Below, in pieces: positions 8,318 to 16,485 of a DNA stretch of 55,236 nucleotides (position 1 is its first letter; each line of letters opens with the position of its first letter). This stretch comes from Pseudomonas lurida. Lineage in GTDB: Bacteria; Pseudomonadota; Gammaproteobacteria; Pseudomonadales; Pseudomonadaceae. The notes under the pieces were generated by a model. That model was not told where the DNA came from. It saw nothing but the letters and a program-made list of their open reading frames with translations, and searched no databases. The stretch is from the NCBI RefSeq assembly GCF_013522705.1, contig NZ_JAAMRE010000038.1:1-55236 (forward strand). The letters are read 5' to 3'. Position numbers and translations under genes: made by a program.

Positions 8318-9073
8318 ATGACAGAGGAGCGTGTCGAGCGCGTGCTGGCCGAGGTCCATGATGACTTCGGCATGATCCGTGTGCTCGAAGTGGCCGATTA
8401 CCGGTTTCTCGAATTCGGCGAGGCCATTGAGCAGAGCTGTGTGTTCACTGCCGACCCAAGCTGGCTGGAATACGACTACACCCGCGCCATGCTGATTGGC
8501 GCTTTGTGCCACGAGCAGCCGGAGAGCGCGCTGTTCCTCGGCCTGGGTGCCGGTACGCTGACCCAGGCGTGCCTCAAGTTCCTGCCGCTGGAAGACGTGG
8601 AGGCCATCGAACTGCGCCCGGATGTACCACGGCTGGCCATCGAGTACATGGGGCTGGACGACGATCCGCGTCTGTATATTCGCATCGGCGATGCCCTGCA
8701 GTTGCTGGAAAGCGCGGAGACGGCCGATCTGATTTTCGTCGACCTGTACACGGATGTCGGCCCCGGCGTGGGGCACTTGGCCTGGGCGTTCCTGGAAAAC
8801 TGCCAGAAGAAGCTCAACCCCGGCGGCTGGCTGGTCATCAACCAATGGGCCACCGACGATGGCAAGCCATTGGGCGCGGCGTTGCTGCGCGGCTTGTACC
8901 ACCGCCACTACTGGGAATTGCCGGTGAAGGAGGGCAACGTGATCCTGTTGGTGCCATCGGATCTGGATCAAACGTTGGACATGCAGGCGCTCGCGGGCCG
9001 CGCCGAAGCGCTGGCGCCGCGACTGGGTTACTCGTTGCAGCCGTTGATCAAGGCGATTCGCCCGGCCACCTGA
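8318..9073 (+). CDS. Spermidine-synthase-like (Rossmann methyltransferase fold) protein
   Basis: A 251-residue protein with the core of the spermidine synthase/methyltransferase superfamily: the nucleotide-binding loop ALFLGLGAGTLTQACLKFLP, the acidic strand end VEAIELRPDVP, and IFVDLYTDVGPGVG near the active site. It lacks the small N-terminal beta-barrel of true SpeE and does not show its full putrescine/dcAdoMet motif, so polyamine synthesis is not assured. The start at 8318 has TAGGAG seven bases upstream. It is divergent from the DAHP synthase gene and alone on its strand. Confidence 0.75.
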   Translation: MTEERVERVLAEVHDDFGMIRVLEVADYRFLEFGEAIEQSCVFTADPSWLEYDYTRAMLIGALCHEQPESALFLGLGAGTLTQACLKFLPLEDVEAIELRPDVPRLAIEYMGLDDDPRLYIRIGDALQLLESAETADLIFVDLYTDVGPGVGHLAWAFLENCQKKLNPGGWLVINQWATDDGKPLGAALLRGLYHRHYWELPVKEGNVILLVPSDLDQTLDMQALAGRAEALAPRLGYSLQPLIKAIRPAT

Positions 9074-9304
9074 GTGGCTGAGCGTGCCTTAAAGCCGACA
9101 GGCCCGATGACTTAACGGTGCGGTGCGCGAGCAGGTTTCGGACCAAACGAACGTGCAGGACAGGTGAACCGTTTAAGCGCCTTGACCAGCGGGGCCGGGC
9201 CTTTGAAAAACCAAGCCCCTGGCCTGGCGTTGAAAAAGCTCTGGCGCAACGCGCTTTATCGGCGCCCGGCGATAAAAAAAGCTCCCTTTTTCAGGTATTT
9301 CCGG
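9074..9304. other. Gene-free stretch ahead of the helicase promoter
   Basis: There is no convincing reading frame. A 7-bp AT-rich inverted repeat (TTTATCG 9255-9261, CGATAAA 9270-9276) followed by an A-run is the only visible structure; it lacks a T-tract on the plus strand, so it is not an obvious terminator for the upstream gene. Confidence 0.5.
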
Positions 9305-9533
9305 TATAGTGCGCGCCGGCCTTTAAGCAGGCCGCGTTTAGGTAGCGCAATTCCCCGAAGTCAGCTTCGGCTGCACGTCCGCACAGCGGACTCTTCCTTG
9401 ACGAATCTTTTTCATTCATTCGTTTTCGCAAATCCCCGCCGACAAAGCAGCCAGGGCGACTCTTGAGTCTCAACACGGCATGCGCAGCTTTGGAGCATGG
9501 GTCTTTGCGGATGCACTCAGAGGCAGACCCATG
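9305..9533 (+). promoter_or_regulatory. TATAGT -10 box and long structured 5' leader of the DEAD-box helicase gene
   Basis: TATAGT at 9305-9310 is a good -10 hexamer, giving a leader of about 215 bases; no clear -35 is visible. The leader holds a series of compact hairpins: CGGCCT/AGGCCG (9317-9334), CCGAAG-TCAG-CTTCGG (9355-9370), GTCCGC-ACA-GCGGAC (9377-9391), GACTC-TT-GAGTC (9458-9469), and a 9-bp perfect stem CATGGGTCT (9496-9504)/AGACCCATG (9525-9533) that contains the helicase start codon and loops out its ribosome site. Long leaders are known for cold-shock helicase genes such as csdA. Control by folding is inferred. Confidence 0.6.
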
Positions 9534-11204
9534 ACCCAGGAAACCGGCGGCTTCGCCGCTTTTAATCTTAACCCGAACATTCTTGCAGCCGTCGCAGCGA
9601 CCGGCTACGAAGAACCTTCGGCTATCCAGCAGCAATCGATCCCGATCATCATGGCCGGCAAGGACATGATCGGCCAGGCGCAAACCGGTACCGGTAAAAC
9701 CGCCGCGTTCGCCCTGCCTATCCTGCACTGCATCGATCCTGCCAAGCGCGAACCGCAAGCCCTGATCCTGGCGCCAACCCGCGAGTTGGCGCTGCAAGTA
9801 GCAACCGCTTTTGAAACCTACGCCAAGCAAATGCCGGGCGTTACTGTCGTGGCCGTCTACGGCGGTGCGCCGATGGGCCCGCAGCTCAAGGCCATCCGCA
9901 ACGGCGCGCAGATTGTTGTCGCCACTCCAGGCCGTCTGTGCGACCACCTGCGTCGCGACGAGAAAGTCCTGTCGACCGTAAACCACCTGGTGCTCGACGA
10001 AGCTGACGAAATGTTGAAGCTGGGCTTCATGGATGACCTGGAAGTCATCTTCAAGTCCTTGCCGGCGACCCGTCAGACCGTACTGTTCTCGGCCACCCTG
10101 CCACAGTCGATCCGTGCCATTGCCGAACGCCACCTGCGCGATCCGGAGCACGTGAAGATCCAGACCAAGACTCAGACCGTGACCGCGATCGAACAGGCTC
10201 ACCTGTTGGTTCACGCTGACCAGAAGACCTCGGCGGTATTGAGCCTGCTGGAAGTCGAAGACTTCGATGCCCTGATCATGTTCGTGCGCACCAAGCAAGC
10301 GACCCTGGACCTGGCCAGCGCCCTGGAAGCCAAAGGCTACAAGGCCGCTGCGCTGAACGGCGACATTGCCCAGAACCAGCGTGAGCGCGTGATCGACTCC
10401 CTCAAGGATGGCCGTCTGGACATCGTTGTGGCGACTGACGTTGCCGCCCGTGGCCTCGACGTTCCACGTATCACCCACGTGTTCAACGTTGACATGCCTT
10501 ACGACCCCGAGTCCTACGTTCACCGTATCGGCCGTACCGGCCGCGCCGGTCGCGAAGGTCGCGCACTGCTGCTGGTGACGCCACGTGAGCGCCGCATGCT
10601 GCAGGTGATCGAACGCGTCACCGGTCAGAAAGTTGCAGAAGTCCGCCTGCCGGATGCCCAGGCCGTTCTCGATGCCCGCATCAAGAAACTGACCAACAGC
10701 CTGGCCCCCCTGGTGGCTGACGCTGAATCGACCCACGGCGACCTGCTGGATCGCCTGACCGCCGATATCGGTTGCACTCCACGTGCCCTGGCCGCTGCGC
10801 TGCTGCGCAAAGCGACCAACGGTCAGGCCCTGACCCTGGCAGCCATCGAGAAAGAACGTCCACTGGTACCGAACAGCGCGCCACGCGGTGATCGTCCAGA
10901 GCGTTCCGGCGACCGTCCAGACCGTGGTGATCGTGAGCGTCGCGCTCCGGTTCCATTGGCTGAAGGTCGTGCCCGTTGCCGTACCGCCCTGGGCGCGCGC
11001 GATGGTATCGCTGCCAAGAACCTGCTGGGCGCTATTCTCAACGAGGGTGGTCTGGCACGTGAAGCCATCGGTCGTATCCAGGTCCGCGACAGCTTCTCCC
11101 TGGTGGAGCTGCCGGAAGACGGTCTGGAAAAACTGCTGACCAAGCTCAAAGACACACGCGTTGCCGGTAAGCAGCTGAAGCTGCGTCGCTACCGCGAAGA
11201 TTGA
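9531..11204 (+). CDS. deaD: DEAD-box ATP-dependent RNA helicase (DeaD/CsdA type)
   Basis: A 557-residue helicase that unwinds RNA duplexes in ribosome assembly, mRNA decay and cold adaptation. Motifs in order: Q motif (FNLNPN to PSAIQQQSIP), AQTGTGKT, PTRELALQ, TPGR, DEAD, SAT, then domain 2 with IMFVRTKQ, DIVVATDVAARGLD and HRIGRTGRAGR. The C-terminal part holds a DeaD-type dimer region, an arginine-rich hinge (DRPERSGDRPDRGDRERR, about 455-475) and an RNA-binding domain (DGIAAKNLLGAILNEGGL). The start at 9531 is preferred; an in-frame ATG at 9480 would add 17 residues before the conserved region. A bidirectional terminator follows. Confidence 0.93.
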   Translation: MTQETGGFAAFNLNPNILAAVAATGYEEPSAIQQQSIPIIMAGKDMIGQAQTGTGKTAAFALPILHCIDPAKREPQALILAPTRELALQVATAFETYAKQMPGVTVVAVYGGAPMGPQLKAIRNGAQIVVATPGRLCDHLRRDEKVLSTVNHLVLDEADEMLKLGFMDDLEVIFKSLPATRQTVLFSATLPQSIRAIAERHLRDPEHVKIQTKTQTVTAIEQAHLLVHADQKTSAVLSLLEVEDFDALIMFVRTKQATLDLASALEAKGYKAAALNGDIAQNQRERVIDSLKDGRLDIVVATDVAARGLDVPRITHVFNVDMPYDPESYVHRIGRTGRAGREGRALLLVTPRERRMLQVIERVTGQKVAEVRLPDAQAVLDARIKKLTNSLAPLVADAESTHGDLLDRLTADIGCTPRALAAALLRKATNGQALTLAAIEKERPLVPNSAPRGDRPERSGDRPDRGDRERRAPVPLAEGRARCRTALGARDGIAAKNLLGAILNEGGLAREAIGRIQVRDSFSLVELPEDGLEKLLTKLKDTRVAGKQLKLRRYRED

Positions 11205-11232
11205 TCCGCCCCCTGGGTTGATTGATCGCACA

Positions 11233-11268
11233 TAAAAAAATCCCCGACCGGTTCGGGGATTTTTTTTG
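11233..11268. terminator. Bidirectional terminator between the helicase and dioxygenase genes
   Basis: The 8-bp perfect stem ATCCCCGA (11240-11247)/TCGGGGAT (11253-11260) has a 5-base loop, an A-run on its left and eight Ts on its right, serving both converging genes. Confidence 0.93.
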
Positions 11269-11282
11269 CCTGGGTTTTGCGC

Positions 11283-12050
11283 TCAGTCGAAGCGGTAGAT
11301 GTCCATGCCCAGCGCGCCCATCGTAAAGCCCTGGTGGGCCACACTGAACGCGCCGCCGGCCCCGCGTGCGAAGTACAAGGGCAGCAGGTGCTCATCGCTG
11401 GGATGGTTGCGTACGGCGTGCGGTGCCCGGAGGCGATAATCGTGCAGCGCGGCTTCGTCATCTGCCACGAGCTTTTCCACGATCCAGTCGCGGAACGCGC
11501 GAGCCCAGGGCTCTATGCTTTCCGGCCCGGCGTGCCAGTCCAGCTCACCCAGGTTGTGGGTGATGCTGCCGGAGCCGATCAGCAGCACGTGCTGTTTTCG
11601 CAGGTCGGCAAGGGCACGGCCCACGCGGGTTTGCAGGGCGGGGCCCATGCGACTGGGCAACGACACCTGCACCACCGGAATATCCGCCGCCGGGTACATC
11701 AGCGACAGCGGCACCCAGGTACCGTGGTCGAACGGACGCTGGTTGTCGATGCGCGCGCTCAGGCCGTCGGCCTGGAGCAAGTCGACGATGGCGTGGGCCA
11801 ACTCCGGGGCGCCGGGGGCGGGATACTGCACGGCGAACAGTTCGCGAGGGAAGCCGCCGAAATCGTGCCAGGTTTCGGGAGCTGCATTGCCACTGACCAG
11901 CAATTCCTGGCTTTCCCAATGCGCCGACACCACCACAATCGCTGTTGGCCTTGGCAGGTGCGCCGCCAATTGCCGCAGCGACAGCCCGGAGGCGCCGGGC
12001 TGCAGGGCCAGCATGGGCGAACCGTGGGAGATAAACAGGCTGGGGAGCAT
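11283..12050 (-). CDS. LigB-type extradiol ring-cleavage dioxygenase (DODA/YgiD-like)
   Basis: A 255-residue member of the class III extradiol dioxygenases, close to the 4,5-DOPA dioxygenase/YgiD group. Metal-ligand regions include FISHGSPM, VVVSAHW, RPFDHGTWVPL and GSGSITHNL. Physiological substrate in Pseudomonas is unclear; plant and enteric relatives open DOPA-like catechols. The start at 12050 is chosen because AGGA lies eight bases upstream and the protein then begins MLPSLFISHG like its relatives; a start at 12074 would add eight residues. It converges on the helicase terminator and stands alone on its strand. Confidence 0.87.
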   Translation of the reverse strand: MLPSLFISHGSPMLALQPGASGLSLRQLAAHLPRPTAIVVVSAHWESQELLVSGNAAPETWHDFGGFPRELFAVQYPAPGAPELAHAIVDLLQADGLSARIDNQRPFDHGTWVPLSLMYPAADIPVVQVSLPSRMGPALQTRVGRALADLRKQHVLLIGSGSITHNLGELDWHAGPESIEPWARAFRDWIVEKLVADDEAALHDYRLRAPHAVRNHPSDEHLLPLYFARGAGGAFSVAHQGFTMGALGMDIYRFD

Positions 12051-12153
12051 AAAAGGGGTCCTGAGCGTTAACATGGGCCCATCTTTAATCAGATCATTGA
12101 TCTAAATCTAATATAAGTTTTAGCTCCATTTGATCGAATTTTCGGGGGGAGTC

Positions 12154-12810
12154 ATGGAACCTGAATTCTGGCTTGACCGTTGGGCGCGCAATCAGATCGG
12201 CTTTCACCTGGCCGAGGTCAACCCTTACTTGCAGCGGCACTGGCCCTCACTGGGTCTGTCTCACGGTGCGCAGGTGTTGGTGCCGCTGTGCGGCAAAAGC
12301 CTGGACCTGATATGGCTGGCCAGCCTGGGGCATCGCGTGCTCGGAGTTGAGCTGTCGGAGCAGGCCGTGCAGGCCTTCTTCAGTGAGCAGGGCCTGCAGC
12401 CGCGAATGGCAAGGCACGGTGAGTTCACGGTTTATCGGGCCAGCTCGATCGAGGTGTGGTGCGGGGATTTCTTTGCGTTGGACGCCGAGGCATTGGCCGA
12501 TTGCACAGCGCTGTACGACCGTGCCGCGTTGATCGCTTTACCGCCGTTGCTGCGGGCGCGCTATACCGAGCACTTGAACCAGGTGCTGCGCCCTGGCTGT
12601 GAGGGCCTGTTGATCACCCTGGATTACGATCAGGCACTCAAGGCCGGGCCGCCGTTTGCCGTGGCCCATGACGAGGTGCAGGTGTTGCTGGGCTCGCATT
12701 GGACGGTGGATGTGCTGGAAGAGCGCGACATCCTCGCCGAGAGCTGGAAGTTCGTGCAGGACGGTGTCACGCGCCTGGACGAACGTGCCTATCGGCTGAC
12801 CAGGATATAA
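12154..12810 (+). CDS. tpm: Thiopurine S-methyltransferase
   Basis: A 218-residue SAM-dependent methyltransferase of the bacterial TPMT family. It methylates thiopurines and, in pseudomonads, can convert selenium and tellurium oxyanions into volatile methylated forms. The N-terminal EFWLDRWARNQIGFHLAEVNPYL, the SAM loop VLVPLCGKSLDLIWLAS and YDRAALIALPP are diagnostic. GGGGAG precedes the ATG at 12154; an ATG at 12130 lacks this. It is divergent from the dioxygenase gene and ends close to the htpX terminator. Confidence 0.94.
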   Translation: MEPEFWLDRWARNQIGFHLAEVNPYLQRHWPSLGLSHGAQVLVPLCGKSLDLIWLASLGHRVLGVELSEQAVQAFFSEQGLQPRMARHGEFTVYRASSIEVWCGDFFALDAEALADCTALYDRAALIALPPLLRARYTEHLNQVLRPGCEGLLITLDYDQALKAGPPFAVAHDEVQVLLGSHWTVDVLEERDILAESWKFVQDGVTRLDERAYRLTRI

Positions 12811-12821
12811 ATCGCGCCCGC

Positions 12822-12850
12822 AAAAAAGGGGCGATCAGATCGCCCCTTGT
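12822..12850. terminator. Terminator for htpX
   Basis: GGGGCGAT (12828-12835) pairs perfectly with ATCGCCCC (12839-12846) across a 3-base loop. A six-A run on its left becomes a T-run on the htpX strand. Confidence 0.8.
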
Positions 12851-12868
12851 ACGTGTCGCCCGTTGACC

Positions 12869-13756
12869 TCAGCCGCGACGGCGCAGTGCGTCGATACGCT
12901 CCTCCAACGGTGGGTGGCTCATGAACATGCGAGCCAGGCCCTGCTTGATGCCGCCATTGATACCAAAGGCGGTCAGGCTGTCCGGCATATGCACCGGCAG
13001 GCCCTGCTCGGAGCGCAGGTGTTGCAGCGCCGCGATCATCGCCCCCGTACCGGCAAGGCGCGCACCGGCTTCGTCTGCGCGGAACTCGCGTTTGCGCGAG
13101 AACCACATCACGATCGCGCTGGCCAGGAAGCCCAGCACCACTTCAGCGAAAATGGTCGCCACGAAGTAGGCGATGCCGCGGCCCTCTTCGTTTTTGAAGA
13201 TCACCTTGTCGACAAAGTTGCCGATGATCCGCGCAAAGAACATCACGAAGGTGTTCACCACGCCCTGTACCAGCGCCAGGGTGACCATGTCGCCGTTGGC
13301 CACGTGGCCAATCTCATGCGCCAGCACGGCCTTCACTTCATCGTACGAGAAGCGTTCGAGCATGCCCTGGCTGACGGCCACGAGCGCGTCGTTCTTGTTC
13401 CAGCCGGTCGCAAAGGCATTGGCCTCATACGCCGGGAAAATCCCGACTTCGGGCATCTTGATGCCCGCCTCGCGGGACAACTGCTCGACGGTCTGCAGCA
13501 ACCATTGCTCGTGCCGGGTGCGGGGCTGGGTGATGATCTGGGTGCTGGTGCTCATCTTCGCCATCCATTTGGAGATGAACAGCGAGAACAGCGAGCCGGC
13601 AAAACCAAAGACCGCACAGAAAACCAGCAGCTGATTGAGGTTCAGGTCAACCCCATTGGCCGCCATGAACCCGTTGAAGCCGAAAAGGCTCAGGGTGACG
13701 CTGGCAATCAGTACGACCGCCAGGTTAGTGGCCAAGAACAGCAGGATGCGCATCAT
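12869..13756 (-). CDS. htpX: Membrane zinc metalloprotease HtpX
   Basis: A 295-residue inner-membrane protease of the M48 family that degrades misfolded membrane proteins together with FtsH. It has two N-terminal membrane segments (residues 4-24 and 35-55), the catalytic AHEIGH motif at about 141-146, two further hydrophobic segments in the middle, and the third zinc ligand region FRADEAGARL. The length matches E. coli HtpX (293). A GAGGAG ribosome site precedes the start. In other species the gene belongs to the heat-shock or Cpx regulons. Confidence 0.96.
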   Translation of the reverse strand: MMRILLFLATNLAVVLIASVTLSLFGFNGFMAANGVDLNLNQLLVFCAVFGFAGSLFSLFISKWMAKMSTSTQIITQPRTRHEQWLLQTVEQLSREAGIKMPEVGIFPAYEANAFATGWNKNDALVAVSQGMLERFSYDEVKAVLAHEIGHVANGDMVTLALVQGVVNTFVMFFARIIGNFVDKVIFKNEEGRGIAYFVATIFAEVVLGFLASAIVMWFSRKREFRADEAGARLAGTGAMIAALQHLRSEQGLPVHMPDSLTAFGINGGIKQGLARMFMSHPPLEERIDALRRRG

Positions 13757-14060
13757 GGTTGTAGAGTTCTCCTCATGCTTAATATGTTGCGTACTGCGGG
13801 GTATATAAGGTGCGGCATAGGGTGATTCAACCGAGCGACTATTTCAAACTGTGTCCTACAGCCTGAATGTAGACCCTTGAAGGGAATTTCCCACATGGAA
13901 CATCGCCCGATATCGACCTTCTTTTGCCTTGCGGCCCTGTAATTATAGGGGGATAGCGGCAAGCGCGAGGCTGGGGCAGTGCGCAGCAGGGCAATCGATA
14001 TAGAAGTGTTGCCAGATGCTCGCCGTACGACTGAATGGAAGTCGCACGGCGGCATATTCG
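13757..14060. other. Intergenic region upstream of htpX
   Basis: This 304-base stretch has no credible gene. On the htpX strand a TATAAT-like hexamer lies at about 13942-13947 and a TTGAAT...CCTTATATA arrangement near 13795-13830 faintly resembles a heat-shock promoter. Neither is strong enough to assign a start of transcription. Confidence 0.35.
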
Positions 14061-15272
14061 TTACTGGCGATAGGACTTCAGGAAGCTGCCGATACGACCA
14101 ATGGCCATTTCCAGGTCATCCACGCGCGGCAAGGTCACCACGCGAAAGTGATCCGGCCACGGCCAGTTGAACGCCGTGCCCTGCACCACCAGCAGCTTTT
14201 CCGACAGCAACAGGTCGAGCACGAACTTCTCGTCGTTAAGGATCGGGCAGACCTTTGGATCGATACGAGGGAAGGCGTACAACGCGCCCATCGGCTTGAC
14301 GCAGCTCACGCCCGGAATGTCGTTGAGCAACTCCCAGGTACGGTTGCGTTGCTCCAGCAGACGGCCTTGCGGCAGCACCAGGTCGTTGATGCTCTGGTAG
14401 CCCCCCAGGGCGGTCTGGATCGCATGCTGGCTTGGCACGTTGGCACACAGACGCATATTGGCCAGCATGTCGATGCCTTCGATATAGCTCTGGGCGTTGT
14501 GCTTGGGGCCGGAAATGGCAATCCACCCGGAACGGAAACCCGCCACGCGGTAGGACTTGGACAGGCCGTTGAAGGTCAGGCACAGCAGGTCCGGCGCCAG
14601 GGACGCGGTGCACACATGCACGGCGTCGTCGTACAGGATCTTGTCGTAGATTTCGTCGGAGAACACCACCAGGTTGTGCTGGCGCGCCAGTTCGAGCATG
14701 CCCAGCAGCACTTCCTTCGAATACACGGCGCCGGTGGGGTTGTTCGGGTTGATGATCACCAGCGCCTTGGTGTTCGGCGTGATCCTGGCCTTGATGTCCG
14801 CCAGGTCAGGAAACCAATCGGCGCCTTCGTCGCACAGGTAATGCACCGGGTTGCCGCCGGCCAGGGTTACTGCGGCGGTCCACAACGGGTAGTCAGGCGC
14901 CGGTACCAGTACTTCGTCGCTATTGTTGAGCAGGGCCTGCATGGACATCACGATCAGTTCGGACACACCGTTGCCCAGGTAGATGTCTTCGATGCCGACG
15001 CCTTCCACCTGCTTTTGCTGGTAGTACTGCATCACCGCCTTGCGTGCGCTGAACAGGCCCTTGGAGTCGCTGTAGCCTTGGGCGGTGGGCAGGTTGCGGA
15101 TCACGTCCTGGAGGATTTCGTCCGGCGCTTCGAAACCAAACGGCGCCGGGTTGCCGATGTTCAGCTTGAGGATGCGATGACCTTCCTCTTCCAGGCGCTT
15201 GGCGTGCTTGAGCACTGGGCCGCGAATGTCATAGCAGACGTTGGCGAGCTTGTTCGATTTGCTGACCTGCAT
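14061..15272 (-). CDS. alaA: Alanine-type PLP aminotransferase
   Basis: A 403-residue fold-type I aminotransferase matching AlaA, which interconverts pyruvate plus glutamate and alanine plus 2-oxoglutarate. It begins MQVSKSNKLANVCYDIRGPV as in AlaA, and shows INPNNPTGAVYS, VFSDEIYDKILYD, the PLP-lysine region FNGLSKSYRVAGFRSGW, and the C-terminal arginine in DHFRVVTLP. The start at 15272 has AGGAT upstream; an earlier ATG at 15347 would add 25 unrelated residues. It is a divergent neighbour of msrB. Confidence 0.92.
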   Translation of the reverse strand: MQVSKSNKLANVCYDIRGPVLKHAKRLEEEGHRILKLNIGNPAPFGFEAPDEILQDVIRNLPTAQGYSDSKGLFSARKAVMQYYQQKQVEGVGIEDIYLGNGVSELIVMSMQALLNNSDEVLVPAPDYPLWTAAVTLAGGNPVHYLCDEGADWFPDLADIKARITPNTKALVIINPNNPTGAVYSKEVLLGMLELARQHNLVVFSDEIYDKILYDDAVHVCTASLAPDLLCLTFNGLSKSYRVAGFRSGWIAISGPKHNAQSYIEGIDMLANMRLCANVPSQHAIQTALGGYQSINDLVLPQGRLLEQRNRTWELLNDIPGVSCVKPMGALYAFPRIDPKVCPILNDEKFVLDLLLSEKLLVVQGTAFNWPWPDHFRVVTLPRVDDLEMAIGRIGSFLKSYRQ

Positions 15273-15474
15273 GGCGATGTGATCCTGAAAATGAACGATC
15301 CAGACGGCGCGGGCACTACCGTACTGTGAAGGCTGCGAGGTCCGCACCCGGAAATACGTTTGAATGCCGGTAGCGCGGGTGCCAGACTGGCGTTTTGAAG
15401 AGGCGCAATCATACGTGCCGCCTGATCCACGGAAAAGACACAGATCAGGGTTTTTCAGTTACCGAGGTGTACCG

Positions 15475-15867
15475 ATGGAAAAGTTGCAGAAAACCGTTGA
15501 AGAATGGAAAGCGATGCTGGATCCGGAGCAGTACAACGTATGCCGGCTCAAGGGTACCGAGCGACCGTTCAGCGGCAAGTACAACGGCACCAAAACGGAC
15601 GGCGTGTACCACTGCATTTGCTGCAATGCACCGCTGTTCGATTCCAAGGCCAAGTTTGACTCCGGCTGTGGCTGGCCCAGCTTCTATGAGCCGATCGCCG
15701 ACAGCGCGATGGTCGAGATCCGTGACGTCAGCCACGGCATGATCCGCACCGAAGTCACCTGCGCCAAGTGCGACGCGCACCTGGGCCATGTGTTCCCGGA
15801 CGGCCCGCCGCCGACAGGCTTGCGTTATTGCATCAACTCGGTGTGCCTGGACCTGGTGCCCCGTTGA
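15475..15867 (+). CDS. msrB: Peptide-methionine (R)-S-oxide reductase MsrB
   Basis: A 130-residue MsrB that reduces the R form of methionine sulfoxide in proteins. Two CxxC pairs (CICC at about 46-49 and CAKC at about 95-98) bind structural zinc, the GCGWPSFYEP block forms the substrate pocket, and the catalytic cysteine lies in RYCINSVCL. GAGGTG lies seven bases before the ATG at 15475. It is followed after 132 bases by gpx on the same strand, giving a short row of oxidative-damage genes. Confidence 0.96.
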   Translation: MEKLQKTVEEWKAMLDPEQYNVCRLKGTERPFSGKYNGTKTDGVYHCICCNAPLFDSKAKFDSGCGWPSFYEPIADSAMVEIRDVSHGMIRTEVTCAKCDAHLGHVFPDGPPPTGLRYCINSVCLDLVPR

Positions 15868-15928
15868 AGTGAGCGGGCGCGTTGTTCGCGCCCCATGATC
15901 CGGCCTGATGGGACATGATCAGTGCGCT

Positions 15929-15955
15929 CAATTAAATTGTGTGCAATTGAATTGC
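15929..15955. promoter_or_regulatory. Tandem CAATT-N-AATTG boxes, probable OhrR2 operator of gpx-ohrR2
   Basis: Two perfect palindromes, CAATT-A-AATTG (15929-15939) and CAATT-G-AATTG (15944-15954, extended by G and C on the outside), sit 45-70 bases before gpx with centres 15 bases apart. The motif is close to the TACAATT/AATTGTA type reported for OhrR-family operators. With an OhrR-like gene translationally coupled to gpx, autoregulation is the simplest reading. Binding is inferred. Confidence 0.65.
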
Positions 15956-15999
15956 TCGCTACTTTAAAACCTTCAACTTTAATAATCCGAGGCACTGCC

Positions 16000-16485
16000 A
16001 TGAGCGACAACCTGCTGAGCATCCCCTGCACGACTATCAAGGGTGAGCAAAAGACCTTGGCCGATTTCGCCGGCAAGGCCGTGCTGGTGGTCAATACCGC
16101 CAGCAAATGCGGCTTCACGCCTCAGTACAAGGGGCTTGAGCAACTGTGGCAGCAGTACAAGGACCAGGGGCTGGTGGTGCTGGGCTTCCCTTGCAACCAG
16201 TTCGGCAAGCAGGAGCCGGGCGATGAAGGCGCGATTTCCGAATTCTGCGAGTTGAATTACGGCGTCAGCTTCCCGCTGTTCAAAAAAATCGATGTCAACG
16301 GTAGCGATGCCCACCCGTTATTCGTGCAGTTGAAAAACCAGGCGCCGGGACTGCTCGGTTCCAAGGGCATCAAGTGGAATTTCACCAAGTTCCTGATCGG
16401 TCGCGAGGGTCAGGTCGTCCAGCGCTTCGGCCCGACGACCAAGCCGCAGGACCTGGCCCCGGAGATCGAAGCCTTGCTCAAATGA
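16000..16485 (+). CDS. Glutathione peroxidase (BtuE/Gpx family)
   Basis: A 161-residue cysteine-type glutathione peroxidase that reduces hydrogen peroxide and lipid hydroperoxides, often with thioredoxin as donor. The catalytic cysteine is in NTASKCGFTPQY, the resolving region in GFPCNQFGKQEPG, and the tryptophan in IKWNFTKFLI, so the Cys-Gln-Trp triad is present. GAGG precedes the ATG at 16000. Its stop codon overlaps the start of the OhrR-like gene (ATGA), so the two are translationally coupled. Confidence 0.94.
   Translation: MSDNLLSIPCTTIKGEQKTLADFAGKAVLVVNTASKCGFTPQYKGLEQLWQQYKDQGLVVLGFPCNQFGKQEPGDEGAISEFCELNYGVSFPLFKKIDVNGSDAHPLFVQLKNQAPGLLGSKGIKWNFTKFLIGREGQVVQRFGPTTKPQDLAPEIEALLK

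Noticed and set aside
9480..9530. An upstream in-frame start for the RNA helicase
   Set aside because: The 17 extra residues are not conserved in DEAD-box proteins and the site lacks a good ribosome binding sequence; kept only as an alternative.
9291..11231. A 646-codon open frame on the minus strand opposite the RNA helicase gene
   Set aside because: It mirrors the helicase codons, has no family signature or ribosome site, and the helicase motifs are complete on the plus strand.
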